This document shows, one piece after another, positions 18,365 to 26,765 of a stretch of DNA of 64,000 bases. Made by a program: the position numbers and the translations under genes. Below the pieces are notes generated by a model. It was given only the letters and a program-made list of their open reading frames with translations. It was not told where the DNA came from and did not search any database. Origin of the DNA: Pseudomonas yamanorum. GTDB taxonomy: Bacteria > Pseudomonadota > Gammaproteobacteria > Pseudomonadales > Pseudomonadaceae. The stretch covers positions 21,477 through 85,476 of the forward strand of contig NZ_JACARE010000037.1 of assembly GCF_013386765.1 (NCBI RefSeq), given 5' to 3'. How positions within the stretch are numbered: position 1 is the first letter of the stretch; the number at the start of each line of letters is the position of its first letter.

Positions 18365-18832
18365 TTAGTCATACAGATCCTTACCGCTCAACAAGCGGCT
18401 GATCATCTCCATCGAAAAACCGCGATAACTCAGGAAGCGACCTTGCTTCGCCCGCTCCCGCGCATCAATCGGCAGATGACCGGCAAACTTGCGCCGCCAG
18501 GTATCTTCCAATTGCGCCTGCCAGTTGATGCCCGACTCACGCAAAGCGAGTTCGATATCAGCACGTTGCAGGCCGCGCTGGCTCAGCTCTTCACGAATTC
18601 GCGCAGGGCCATAGCCGGATCGGGCTCGGTAGGAGACAAAACTTTCGAGGTAACGGGATTCCGACAGCAGTCCTTCTTCCGTCAAACGGTCAAGGGCTGC
18701 GTCGATCATCTCGGGATCTGCGCCGCGCTGACGCAGCTTACGCGTCAGCTCGACTCGACCGTGCTCGCGCCGTGCGAGCAGGTCCATTGCAGTGCGCCTT
18801 ACGGCGACGGGTGTATCGAGGACAACACTCAT
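18365..18832 (-). CDS. recX: Recombination regulator RecX
   Basis: 155 residues with the three-helix RecX repeats (DLLARREHGRVELTRKLRQRG.., YGPARIREELSQRGL.., KFAG..REKAKQGRFLSYRGFSMEMIS region). RecX limits RecA filament growth. It starts 8 bp after the recA stop in the same direction and is expected to be made by read-through from recA. Confidence 0.95.
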   Translation of the reverse strand: MSVVLDTPVAVRRTAMDLLARREHGRVELTRKLRQRGADPEMIDAALDRLTEEGLLSESRYLESFVSYRARSGYGPARIREELSQRGLQRADIELALRESGINWQAQLEDTWRRKFAGHLPIDARERAKQGRFLSYRGFSMEMISRLLSGKDLYD

Positions 18833-18840
18833 CGTTTGCT

Positions 18841-19899
18841 TCAGATGTCAGTGTCGACTTCTTCCACTTCTTCAACCGGCTCGCGGTTTGCGGCAGCCTT
18901 GACGTCAGGTGCCGGGGTCAGCAGCTTGTCGCGGATCTGCTTCTCGAGCGTAGCGGCAACATCCGGGTTATCCGCAAGGAACTTGGCCGAGTTGGCCTTG
19001 CCCTGGCCGATCTTGCTGCCGTTGTAGGCATACCAGGCACCGGACTTCTCAACGAAACCGTGCAGCACGCCCAAGTCGATCATCTCGCCGTTCAGGTAGA
19101 TACCCTTGCCGTAGAGAATCTGGAACTCGGCCTGACGGAACGGCGGAGCCACCTTGTTCTTCACGACTTTAACGCGGGTTTCGCTACCCACAACCTCGTC
19201 ACCTTCCTTCACCGCGCCGGTACGGCGGATGTCCAGACGGACCGAAGCGTAGAACTTCAGCGCGTTACCACCGGTGGTGGTTTCCGGGCTGCCGAACATC
19301 ACGCCGATCTTCATCCGGATCTGGTTGATGAAGATCACCAGGCAGTTGGCGTTCTTGATGTTACCGGTGATTTTACGCAGGGCCTGGGACATCAGGCGGG
19401 CTTGCAGGCCCACGTGCATGTCGCCCATTTCGCCTTCGATTTCAGCCTTGGGTACCAGGGCTGCCACGGAGTCGACCACGATCACGTCGATGGCATTGGA
19501 GCGCACCAGCATGTCAGTGATTTCCAGCGCTTGCTCACCGGTGTCCGGTTGCGAAACCAGCAGGTCGTCAACGTTGACGCCCAGCTTGCCGGCGTATTCA
19601 GGATCCAGGGCGTGCTCGGCATCGACGAACGCACAGGTAGCGCCCATTTTTTGTGCCTGGGCAATCACCGACAGGGTCAGGGTGGTTTTACCGGAAGATT
19701 CAGGACCGTAGATTTCAACGATACGGCCTTTTGGCAGGCCGCCAATGCCGAGCGCGATGTCCAGACCCAGAGAGCCAGTGGAAATAGCCGGGATCGCCTG
19801 ACGGTCGTGATCGCCCATACGCATTACGGCACCCTTGCCGAATTGACGTTCGATCTGACCCAGGGCCGCAGCCAAGGCTTTCTTCTTGTTGTCGTCCAT
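18841..19899 (-). CDS. recA: Recombinase RecA
   Basis: 352 residues. Walker A motif GPESSGKTTL, Walker B VIVVDSVAALVP, and an acidic C-terminus. The start at 19899 (MDDNKKKAL) follows GAGGAC; a longer frame to 19968 runs through the promoter. A perfect LexA half-site pair lies at 19940-19955. Besides recombination, RecA would trigger self-cleavage of LexA and of the S24 repressor that guards the tailocin locus 25 kb away. Confidence 0.99.
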   Translation of the reverse strand: MDDNKKKALAAALGQIERQFGKGAVMRMGDHDRQAIPAISTGSLGLDIALGIGGLPKGRIVEIYGPESSGKTTLTLSVIAQAQKMGATCAFVDAEHALDPEYAGKLGVNVDDLLVSQPDTGEQALEITDMLVRSNAIDVIVVDSVAALVPKAEIEGEMGDMHVGLQARLMSQALRKITGNIKNANCLVIFINQIRMKIGVMFGSPETTTGGNALKFYASVRLDIRRTGAVKEGDEVVGSETRVKVVKNKVAPPFRQAEFQILYGKGIYLNGEMIDLGVLHGFVEKSGAWYAYNGSKIGQGKANSAKFLADNPDVAATLEKQIRDKLLTPAPDVKAAANREPVEEVEEVDTDI

Positions 19900-19939
19900 T
19901 AAAGTCCTCACGTAATCAATAAGGCCTGGCGGCCAACAC

Positions 19940-19955
19940 CTGTATAAGTAGACAG
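19940..19955 (-). promoter_or_regulatory. LexA box of recA
   Basis: CTGTATAAGTAGACAG fits CTGT-N8-ACAG exactly, 41 bp before the recA start. Confidence 0.9.
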
Positions 19956-19982
19956 TATTGTTCCACAAAGATCCGTGATCGC

Positions 19983-20483
19983 CTACCCCTGATTTTCTAT
20001 TTCTGCTGCAGCTCGTCGCAACAAGCCCTCTAGCGCGGCCTTTACCGTTTGTCGGCGGACTTCATCGCGGTTGCCGGGGAAGTGTTCGAGCTCGGCGCTG
20101 ACCTCATCGCCAACCCCAAAGGCCAGCCATACGGTGCCCACCGGCTTGTCCGGCGAACCGCCATCGGGGCCGGCCACGCCGCTGACCGCCACGGCAAAAC
20201 GCGCCAGGCTTTTCTCCTGGGCGCCGCGGACCATGGCTTCCACCACTTCGCGGCTGACGGCCCCGACTTTCGGGAACAGGGCTTCCGGCACATTCAACTG
20301 CCGGGTCTTCTGGCGATTGGAATACGTGACGTACCCGGCCTCGAACCAGGCCGAACTCCCGGGAATCCGCGTGATCGCCTCGGCGATACCGCCGCCGGTA
20401 CAGGACTCGGCTGTGGTGACGTGGGCATTCAGAACCTGCAAGCGTCGGCCAAGTTCAGCGGCGAGTTGAGTAATTTCCTTCAC
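19983..20483 (-). CDS. pncC: Nicotinamide-nucleotide amidase PncC (CinA C-terminal domain)
   Basis: 166 residues. CinA-C domain with the motifs TAESCTGGGIAEAIT and SGVAGPDGGSPDKPVGTVW; it deamidates NMN to NaMN in pyridine nucleotide salvage. The start is GTG at 20483 with AGGAGA upstream. Only the short C-terminal form is present, as usual in Pseudomonas, where the gene (often called cinA) marks the recA-side border of the mutS-cinA tailocin locus. Confidence 0.93.
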   Translation of the reverse strand: MKEITQLAAELGRRLQVLNAHVTTAESCTGGGIAEAITRIPGSSAWFEAGYVTYSNRQKTRQLNVPEALFPKVGAVSREVVEAMVRGAQEKSLARFAVAVSGVAGPDGGSPDKPVGTVWLAFGVGDEVSAELEHFPGNRDEVRRQTVKAALEGLLRRAAAEIENQG

Positions 20484-20554
20484 GGTCGTCTCCTGGGATG
20501 GGCGGGCGTTTGCCTACCCTACAGGAGCCCATGGGCCATGCAAGTTACAAGAGA

Positions 20555-21046
20555 CTAACGCGCGACGGCTCGGACATACGCCTGGCAGGCACGCAAAGCA
20601 ATCATTGCGTTATCGCCGTCGTCGGTGATGGCGATAATTCGTTGAGCATGCGCCGGGTCAAGTCGGGCTCGCGGGGCTGCATGAACCAGGCTGCCGGGGG
20701 CGGCGGTGGCTGGCATTGCGCAGCGGTTGGCGGGGTCGCTGGCGTCGAGAAGGACTGACAACCGCACATCAGCAGTGGCCAGGCGATCCCGCAGGTGAGC
20801 CTGATCACGTTGTGCATCGGAAAGCTCCCGGGCGTGTTGTTGGTCGCTGGCACTGAGTTGTTGCTCCAGTGCCAGCCGTTTGTCCTGTTCGGCCTGTTGT
20901 TGCTGGCTTTGCGCTTCGGCGTACATAGCCCCGAGTCGCTCCAGTTGCGTGCCGTACCGCCAAGCCTGTACCTGCCATGCAACTGCCGCCGAAACCGCCA
21001 ACAACAGCAAAAAGCCAAGCAGCCGGTACGACGTCAGGAAGCCCAT
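20555..21046 (-). CDS. Rz-like inner-membrane spanin (i-spanin)
   Basis: 163 residues. One N-terminal transmembrane helix (MGFLTSYRLLGFLLLLAVSA) is followed by a long Gln/Ala/Glu-rich coiled coil (about residues 35-100), the layout of lambda Rz and P2 LysB. It is the last tailocin gene before pncC and follows the endolysin, overlapping its end by 13 bp. A second frame inside it encodes the matching lipoprotein. An in-frame start at 21070 is possible but lies deeper in the endolysin gene. Confidence 0.82.
   Translation of the reverse strand: MGFLTSYRLLGFLLLLAVSAAVAWQVQAWRYGTQLERLGAMYAEAQSQQQQAEQDKRLALEQQLSASDQQHARELSDAQRDQAHLRDRLATADVRLSVLLDASDPANRCAMPATAAPGSLVHAAPRARLDPAHAQRIIAITDDGDNAMIALRACQAYVRAVAR
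20602..20817 (-). CDS. Rz1-like outer-membrane lipoprotein spanin, nested inside Rz
   Basis: 71 residues read in another frame wholly within the Rz gene. MHNVIRLTCGIAWPLLMCGC gives a signal peptide with a lipobox ending G-C, then a Pro-rich mature part (CQPPPPPAAW) typical of o-spanins. Nested Rz/Rz1 pairs are a hallmark of phage lysis cassettes; with the i-spanin it would fuse inner and outer membranes in the last step of lysis that frees the tailocins. Confidence 0.75.
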   Translation of the reverse strand: MHNVIRLTCGIAWPLLMCGCQSFSTPATPPTAAQCQPPPPPAAWFMQPREPDLTRRMLNELSPSPTTAITQ

Positions 21047-21591
21047 AGCACCGCCTTTGCCCGCGCCCACAACTGCAGACGGTTATCCAGCCCATTAAGG
21101 CCGCCATTGATGCGCCGGGTGATGGTGGTGAACTGGTCGTTGTCGGCCAGCTCGTTCAAGCCATTGCTCTGCCAAAACCACGCGGCGGATTCGCACGCCC
21201 ATTGCGGCTGCTCCAGCAACTCCGGTTGCTGCAACAGACGCTCATCACCGAACAACGCCTGGCTGCACGCCTGGTAGTTGCGCCGTCCGGTGATCTGGAT
21301 CAGGCCACGGCCACGATACTTCTGGCCGTCGCCATCGGCTTCGGGTGTGTTGCCCAGGCGGGCTGCCTGGGTGCCGGTGTCGTATTTGCTGAGGTATTGA
21401 TCGCTGCCCAATTCACGTACGTAACGCAGTTCGCCGGATTCGTGGCCAATTTGGGCGAGGAAGGCGGCGATGCGTTTGGGGGTGGTGATCTGGTAAAGCG
21501 TAATAGCCTCATTTAAAGAAGCTAAAAAAATGCCCGCTCTAAGGCGGGCTCCAGGCATTACTTGGATAAGCTGAGGGAGTGTTATCAGCAT
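21034..21591 (-). CDS. GH19 endolysin
   Basis: 185 residues of the glycoside hydrolase 19 (chitinase/lysozyme-like) fold: AAFLAQIGHESGELRYV contains the catalytic Glu, and KYRGRGLIQITGRRNYQ is the family core block. No signal peptide or SAR helix is visible, so it should depend on the holin at 44.4-44.7 kb to reach the murein. It is the counterpart of PA0629 in the P. aeruginosa pyocin locus. It lies between the Mu-type tail fibre chaperone and the spanins. Confidence 0.92.
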   Translation of the reverse strand: MLITLPQLIQVMPGARLRAGIFLASLNEAITLYQITTPKRIAAFLAQIGHESGELRYVRELGSDQYLSKYDTGTQAARLGNTPEADGDGQKYRGRGLIQITGRRNYQACSQALFGDERLLQQPELLEQPQWACESAAWFWQSNGLNELADNDQFTTITRRINGGLNGLDNRLQLWARAKAVLWAS

Positions 21592-21619
21592 CGTTTTTTA
21601 CTCTCACACGCCCAGACAT

Positions 21620-22057
21620 TTACTGAGCAACAGCGACCAACCAAGGCAATCCAGCGGGCCGTTTGGCTATCGAGGGGAAGCTCTCAGCCTGGGGCCAGTC
21701 ACGCAATGCTTGAGTGTATTTGAGCAACTCTTTGAACTGCTCAGCAGAAAGCGTGGTTTTCAATCCCATGTCCAACTGATCACGATGACGATCGCGCACC
21801 CAACTGATGCGCTGAATTTCCGAATCACGCCACATGCGCTCATTTGCCTGGACTTCAGCATCGGAAATGACGGGGTCAATGTGCTCCTGGCACCGCTCAC
21901 CCGAATCAATCAATAAACGCACTGCGCGATAAACTTCCGGTGTTTCTGCTTCAGTCACATGGTAGGGATAGCCGTCCAAGGTGACTAAGTAACTACCGTC
22001 TTTTTTAAGATAGATGTCCTCTATGTTGTACTGCTCGGGACGTTGTTCGTTATCCAT
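21620..22057 (-). CDS. Tail fibre assembly chaperone (Mu-like tailocin)
   Basis: 145 residues with a C-terminal DUF4376/Caudo_TAP-like segment (LKYTQALRDWPQAESFPSIAKRP) seen in tail fibre assembly proteins. Its ATG at 22057 overlaps the fibre stop codon (TAATG), so the pair is translationally coupled, as expected for a chaperone dedicated to its fibre. Confidence 0.82.
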   Translation of the reverse strand: MDNEQRPEQYNIEDIYLKKDGSYLVTLDGYPYHVTEAETPEVYRAVRLLIDSGERCQEHIDPVISDAEVQANERMWRDSEIQRISWVRDRHRDQLDMGLKTTLSAEQFKELLKYTQALRDWPQAESFPSIAKRPAGLPWLVAVAQ

Positions 22058-23172
22058 TACTGAATCCTCCATGCAAAACCGACGCTATTTCCGTTACCCA
22101 CTGCGGTGCCTCCAGCGACCACGCCGCTGCTGCCCCCAAGTGCCTGACCATTGCCGTTGTAATTGGCACAGAAATAGGCCCAAGTTCCGCCGGCCGGGAT
22201 CGCACCGCCCAACGAAATCCATTGCCCAGCTACTGGTTTTAAAAAGCTGGAAGCTGACAGCGCATCGGTAATCCCGTAACCCGCCAGCGTAGTAGCCACG
22301 TTCGCTTTACGCGTAGGGTCAAAATTCCCGGAAGTCCAAGCTGTCTGTGATCCCCACATGAGTTCGCCCGCAGAGTTCATAGCTAAAGACCTGGCAATCA
22401 GCCCCGCCCAGTGGAATAGGATTCGCGGTGCATAGTCAAAACCGGTCTGGCTATTACTGACTTCCTGCGCCTCACGAATTTCCAACGCACCACCAACACC
22501 ATTGCCAAGTTCTCCCAAGACTTGCGCGGATAAGATAGGTCGTTGACGGCTGGTGCCCCCAACCACTAATGCATCAGTAATTCCATATCCCGCCAGCGAT
22601 GTTGCTTTATCTGCTTTGGCTGCCGGATTGAAATTCCCGTCATGCCACAGCATACGCCATGCTCCACTGCCATCTTCAGCAAGCTTGCGCATACCAAACC
22701 ACTCCCCCGTAACGCCTGAAAGGAGATCAAAGCCATACTTTCGATCGGGGTACTTTATATGCAAGCCAGCGCCATAACTCACCGCAACAGGTTTATCGGT
22801 CGTGGCGTCGCCGGCTGCGATGAACTGATTAGCAGGAAGATCAGATACCTTGCCCTGGACAATAGAAGCAACAGAAAGAAGACCGCCCGCCCCCGCTGGC
22901 ATTGCATCGGTGATTCCATACCCCGCCAACGTCGTCGGCTTATTCTTCAACTTCAACCAATCACTCAAAACGCTAAGCGCCTGCGCCAACTGATCGGTCT
23001 TCGCCTCATCCGGAACAATCCCCGCCGCCGCCAGCACATTCAAAATCTCCTGCGTAACCCCATTCCCCCACGCCGCCGGAATCAAACTCCCCGGCGTCCC
23101 CGTCACCGGGTTTTCATCCACAAACTTGCCATTCACCAGCCCAACGCTGGGCACACTCTTTGGATAATCCAC
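22057..23172 (-). CDS. Tail fibre of the Mu-like tailocin
   Basis: 371 residues. The N-terminus (VPSVGLVNGKFVDENPVTGTPGSL) resembles baseplate-attachment ends of Pseudomonas phage fibres. Three copies of the shaft motif TLAGYGITDA (one copy SLAGYGITDA) occur about 100 residues apart, and the C-terminus is Gly-rich (GGSSGVVAGGTAVGNG...), the likely receptor-binding tip. It shares no clear similarity with the 707-residue fibre of the other tail set, so the two particles should bind different surface targets. Confidence 0.85.
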   Translation of the reverse strand: MDYPKSVPSVGLVNGKFVDENPVTGTPGSLIPAAWGNGVTQEILNVLAAAGIVPDEAKTDQLAQALSVLSDWLKLKNKPTTLAGYGITDAMPAGAGGLLSVASIVQGKVSDLPANQFIAAGDATTDKPVAVSYGAGLHIKYPDRKYGFDLLSGVTGEWFGMRKLAEDGSGAWRMLWHDGNFNPAAKADKATSLAGYGITDALVVGGTSRQRPILSAQVLGELGNGVGGALEIREAQEVSNSQTGFDYAPRILFHWAGLIARSLAMNSAGELMWGSQTAWTSGNFDPTRKANVATTLAGYGITDALSASSFLKPVAGQWISLGGAIPAGGTWAYFCANYNGNGQALGGSSGVVAGGTAVGNGNSVGFAWRIQ

Positions 23173-23183
23173 GCTTCTACCCT

Positions 23184-23783
23184 CTAGTCATAATTGATGT
23201 GCACCTGCGTATGAGCAGGTGCGCTGCGATGAATCAGGCACTCCAGGGCATTCCCCGGGTTGACGCCAAACCGCTCCCCCCAATAACTCGCCCCAAACCG
23301 TCGGCCCAGGTGCTGGCGTCCACCGGTGTTGAGGGTCCACATGAAGTGCGCCTGCCAGGTGCCGAAATGCGCGGCGCCGAAGCGCGAGCGGCCCATGCGC
23401 GGGGCGCGATGCTCAGTGACACTGGCGTCCGGATAGCCCTGGCTGCGGGCGATTTCGATGTAGTACGCGGCGCGCTGGCTGCCCACCGCCAACAGGCGTC
23501 GACGCACTGCCAGGCGACGGTCGTCGTACAGCGGACTCAAGCCCAGGCAAGGGTCGGGCAGTTGCATCACCCTTTCCCACTCGGGCACCAGTTCGCTGAC
23601 CGTCACCGGGTCCATTTCGTTTTGCAGGTCGCAGGCCCGGGCGTCGATGCGCGTGAGTTCTTCGGCGATGCCTTTGAGCACCGTCTCCAACTGCGGCACC
23701 GTCTCCAGATCCCAGGCCGGACCGCTGGGCAACAAGGCGATCAGTTGTTCTTGATACTGGCCAGCGGTCCTTACTCCAGCCAT
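23184..23783 (-). CDS. YmfQ-family (Mu gp48-like) baseplate protein
   Basis: 199 residues; opening AGQYQEQLIALLPSGPAWD and the central LAVRRRLLAVGSQRAAYYIEIARSQGY match DUF2313/YmfQ proteins, which close the baseplate wedge and hold the fibre. Overlaps the end of the gp47-like gene by 13 bp, in Mu order. Confidence 0.9.
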   Translation of the reverse strand: MAGVRTAGQYQEQLIALLPSGPAWDLETVPQLETVLKGIAEELTRIDARACDLQNEMDPVTVSELVPEWERVMQLPDPCLGLSPLYDDRRLAVRRRLLAVGSQRAAYYIEIARSQGYPDASVTEHRAPRMGRSRFGAAHFGTWQAHFMWTLNTGGRQHLGRRFGASYWGERFGVNPGNALECLIHRSAPAHTQVHINYD

Positions 23784-24811
23784 GTGATACCTCCGAACAC
23801 CAGCAACTGATTCGTCGCTGCCGTAACGTCCGCCAGCGGGCTTGTCAGTGTGTGATCGGTCTCACCGGTCGCAGTGCTGATGGCTTCGGCGATATGGGTC
23901 AGCAACAAGGTCTCACCCAGCCCCGCCTCACGGTTGTGCAAGTCCCGCAGTTGCGCCTCGACCGCCGCACGCACGGCGCTGGTGTCGGGTGTCAGCCGCA
24001 GCTGATAAGCCACCGGCTTCATCACGGGCGCCAACACATACACATCAGCCGTCACCGGCCGCAGCGGTTCGATATGGGCTTGCACCTGCGCCAACTGCGC
24101 TGCATTCGGGATCGGTTGCGGGTCGTCATCACGCATCACGAACACCCCCACCGTCCCCGGCCCGAGGTAATTTCCGCGACACCACGCTCGGGTAATCCCG
24201 GGCACTTCGAGTGACCATGTCTCGTAATCCTGCGCCGAACCGCCCTGGGGAATAACCCGGTAGGAACGAATCACCCGCGCCCGCAGCGACTCCAATGTTT
24301 CTCGCGCCACACCGCCGGTCAGCCCCGGCGCCAGCACGGTAAAGGTCGAGCCAATGCCTTGCAGCGGCTGCACCGCGATCAGGCTCAACCCAGCATCAGC
24401 GTTGCCCAGAGTGCCGGCATCAATCGCCTGCACCGTGGTGGTGTTGAGGCCGGCGTGGGTCGTGCCGGCAGCAGTGACTTTGAAGCTGCGCCCATCACTG
24501 GCTTGCAGCACCGTGTCCACATCCAGCACCGCGCCCGCCGCGGCGGTAAAACTCACGCTGCCAGTGGCCGCCACCGCAGCCTTGCGCGCCTGGTTCAAGC
24601 GCAACGCGGCAATGCGCTCCAGGGTGGATTCATCAGCGGTATCCGGCAGGATCTGCTCAGCGATCCAATCGAGATAACCGTACAGGCCGAACGCCGCACC
24701 ACTCAGGGTACGCGCCAGAACCTGGGCATCGGACTGGCGCAGCGAATCGCTGGCCAGGTCGCTTTGGGTGCGTTTGATCAGCACCGGCAGCGAAGGGGTT
24801 TCAAACGGCAT
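23771..24811 (-). CDS. Baseplate J-family protein (Mu gp47-like)
   Basis: 346 residues. Baseplate wedge protein of the J/gp47 family: N-terminal DLASDSLRQSDAQVLARTLSGAAFGLYGYLDWIAEQ..PDTADESTLERIAALR and C-terminal DVYVLAPVMKPVAYQLRLTP. Overlaps the upstream gp46-like gene by 11 bp. Part of the continuous minus-strand run gp44-gp48. Confidence 0.93.
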   Translation of the reverse strand: MPFETPSLPVLIKRTQSDLASDSLRQSDAQVLARTLSGAAFGLYGYLDWIAEQILPDTADESTLERIAALRLNQARKAAVAATGSVSFTAAAGAVLDVDTVLQASDGRSFKVTAAGTTHAGLNTTTVQAIDAGTLGNADAGLSLIAVQPLQGIGSTFTVLAPGLTGGVARETLESLRARVIRSYRVIPQGGSAQDYETWSLEVPGITRAWCRGNYLGPGTVGVFVMRDDDPQPIPNAAQLAQVQAHIEPLRPVTADVYVLAPVMKPVAYQLRLTPDTSAVRAAVEAQLRDLHNREAGLGETLLLTHIAEAISTATGETDHTLTSPLADVTAATNQLLVFGGITWLE

Positions 24812-25202
24812 AGATCACCTGCCAACTGTTATCAGGGTTGATGTCCAGGCGCTCGCCGTCGGCCAGGGTCAGCTGCGTGCGCAGGCTGAGGCGCTGGGCG
24901 TCGAGGCGTTCACTGAGGACTTCGATGGCGCTGCAATGCCCGTCGTGGATCAGCCATTGCAGGGCTTCGCGGGCATAGAATTCGGCGTCCAGTTGCGTCT
25001 GGCGGGTCAGCTTGACCCGGCGCAGCAGCCACAGCCTTGAGCCGATACGGTCGTCGGCCACGCTGGGAAAACTGTCGCCCCACCAGCCGAAGCGCTCGTC
25101 ATCGTCAACGGCATCGTCCGGCGCGGCACGGCGCCAGGTGAACAGGCTGATCATCACCGAACGGGTCAGGGCATTTTTCAGGTTGTCGGAGACAAACATC
25201 AC
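24801..25202 (-). CDS. Phage GP46-family baseplate protein
   Basis: 133 residues with the GP46 family features DERFGWWGDSFP..RIGSRLWLLRRVKLTRQT and ALQWLIHDGHCSAIEV. In Mu this small protein belongs to the baseplate wedge (GPW/gp25-like role). Its start overlaps the end of the gp45-like spike gene by 4 bp. Confidence 0.92.
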   Translation of the reverse strand: MMFVSDNLKNALTRSVMISLFTWRRAAPDDAVDDDERFGWWGDSFPSVADDRIGSRLWLLRRVKLTRQTQLDAEFYAREALQWLIHDGHCSAIEVLSERLDAQRLSLRTQLTLADGERLDINPDNSWQVIYAV

Positions 25203-25708
25203 TGGCCTCCCGCCGGCGCGCCGGTCTGGCCATTGCCCGGCTGTACGCCCACATGCACGTGCCGGATCTGGCTGATACCGCCGGCAATCTGGTCGCCCTG
25301 GGAGATGATCTTGCCGCTCTGGGTCAGGGTCGGCGTATCAATGTTCACGGCACTGCTGGCGCGGATGTTCAGGGTGGCGGTTTCAATGTCGATCACCCGC
25401 CCGCGCTTGAAGTGAACCTTGTCGCCTTCGTCGGTGTAGATCGCCACTTCACCCGGTGCCAGGGACTGCAACCGATAGCGCCGGTCAGCCACCACCAACA
25501 CGATGGCATGGGAACGGTCGCCGCCCAGAAATGTGGCGATGCCTTCAGCACCGGCCAACGGGTTGCTGGTGAAACCGTAGGGTTCGAAGTGCTCCATGTC
25601 GTCGTTCACTTCGCCTGCGGTCAGGCGCATTTGCAGCGATTGCAGCTTGGTGGCCGAGTGGGCGAGCACGACAGTGCCGCGCGCCAGCAGGCGAGTCAGT
25701 AGGCTCAT
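25199..25708 (-). CDS. Baseplate spike protein (Mu gp45-like, V type)
   Basis: 169 residues: OB-fold N-terminus, then a beta-helical part with repeated short strands, ending RHVHVGVQPGNGQTG. The H-V-H near residue 150 is the iron-binding HxH found at the tip of membrane-piercing spikes. The start at 25708 (MSLLTRLLARG) is preferred over an upstream frame to 25753 that overlaps gp44. This is the needle that breaches the outer membrane after sheath contraction. Confidence 0.9.
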   Translation of the reverse strand: MSLLTRLLARGTVVLAHSATKLQSLQMRLTAGEVNDDMEHFEPYGFTSNPLAGAEGIATFLGGDRSHAIVLVVADRRYRLQSLAPGEVAIYTDEGDKVHFKRGRVIDIETATLNIRASSAVNIDTPTLTQSGKIISQGDQIAGGISQIRHVHVGVQPGNGQTGAPAGGQ

Positions 25709-25724
25709 GGAAATTCCTTGGGGG

Positions 25725-26762
25725 TTAAGCAGAGGGCAACGGATTGGCATCAAAGGTGGACGGCGGCGCCACCTGCAGGGTGGTGATCGAACCTTGCTCG
25801 GAAAGCGAATAAGTAATCCTGGAGATCAGCAAGTCCTGGTCGAAACCCAGCACCGGATCGATCACTCGCACCAACAGGTTGTGGCGCCACAGATCGCCGT
25901 TGGACTGCCGCCAGCCTTGCACGGTGTAGGTGGTGGTCAGGGCTTTGCCAGTGCGGGTGGAGCGCTCCCAGTCGGCGCGTTGCTGGGCCAACTCAGGCGT
26001 CAACTGCGTCGGTTCGCTGATCACCGTGACGCGTTTTCGCGTGGCTTTTTCATCCCGGGAAATGCCTGAAACCTCACTCACCGCCGTCGCGCTTTTCTGA
26101 TCATCGCCCTTGTGCTGGCCGATGACCCGGTACTCGGAAAACACCGAGCCAAAGTCCCTCGGAGCATTCGCCGAAAGGATGTTCTTGCCCAGCTCCAGGC
26201 TGTCATTTGCGCGCCCGGCACTGCCGGGCAATGCCAACACCAGGCGTCCGTCTGCATCGTCGGTGGAGAACACCCGATACAACGTCAGCAAGCGGTCGAT
26301 GGATTGAAATACCGTCTCACCGGGCACGATGCTGTGGGTATGCAAACGCGTGGTCTCGGCAATCTCGCTGAGCACCTCGACGCCATAGGTAGCCGTCAGT
26401 GCACGCACGATGCTCAGCACACTTTGCCCACGCCACTGACCGGGCTGGTTGATCGCGGCGCAGTCCACCAGGTCCTGGGTCAGCGAACCGCCCTCGATAC
26501 TCAGGCTGATCTGTTTGCCGTCATAGCTGACCGGCACCTTGAACACAAAGCCGGTGAGCACCAGGTCGCAACCGATCCGTACCTGGCAGCGGGCACCCGG
26601 TTTGATGGGAACCGCCAGGGTTTGCCCGGGCCATTGCCAGGTGATGTTGAGGGTGAAGGTGCGAAACTGGCGTTCCAGGTCGGCGCTGATTTCGACGCTT
26701 TTCCAGCCGCCATAGTCCAGGCCGTCAACGGTCAGGGTGACGGCATTGTCCAGATCGTTCAT
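25725..26762 (-). CDS. Baseplate hub protein (Mu gp44/P-like, late control D fold)
   Basis: 345 residues. N-terminal VTLTVDGLDYGGWKSVEISADLERQFRTF and the following hub domain resemble Mu gp44 and other gpD/VgrG-fold hubs, which connect tube and spike. Three bases separate it from the gp43-like gene upstream. Confidence 0.9.
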   Translation of the reverse strand: MNDLDNAVTLTVDGLDYGGWKSVEISADLERQFRTFTLNITWQWPGQTLAVPIKPGARCQVRIGCDLVLTGFVFKVPVSYDGKQISLSIEGGSLTQDLVDCAAINQPGQWRGQSVLSIVRALTATYGVEVLSEIAETTRLHTHSIVPGETVFQSIDRLLTLYRVFSTDDADGRLVLALPGSAGRANDSLELGKNILSANAPRDFGSVFSEYRVIGQHKGDDQKSATAVSEVSGISRDEKATRKRVTVISEPTQLTPELAQQRADWERSTRTGKALTTTYTVQGWRQSNGDLWRHNLLVRVIDPVLGFDQDLLISRITYSLSEQGSITTLQVAPPSTFDANPLPSA

Positions 26763-26765
26763 GGG

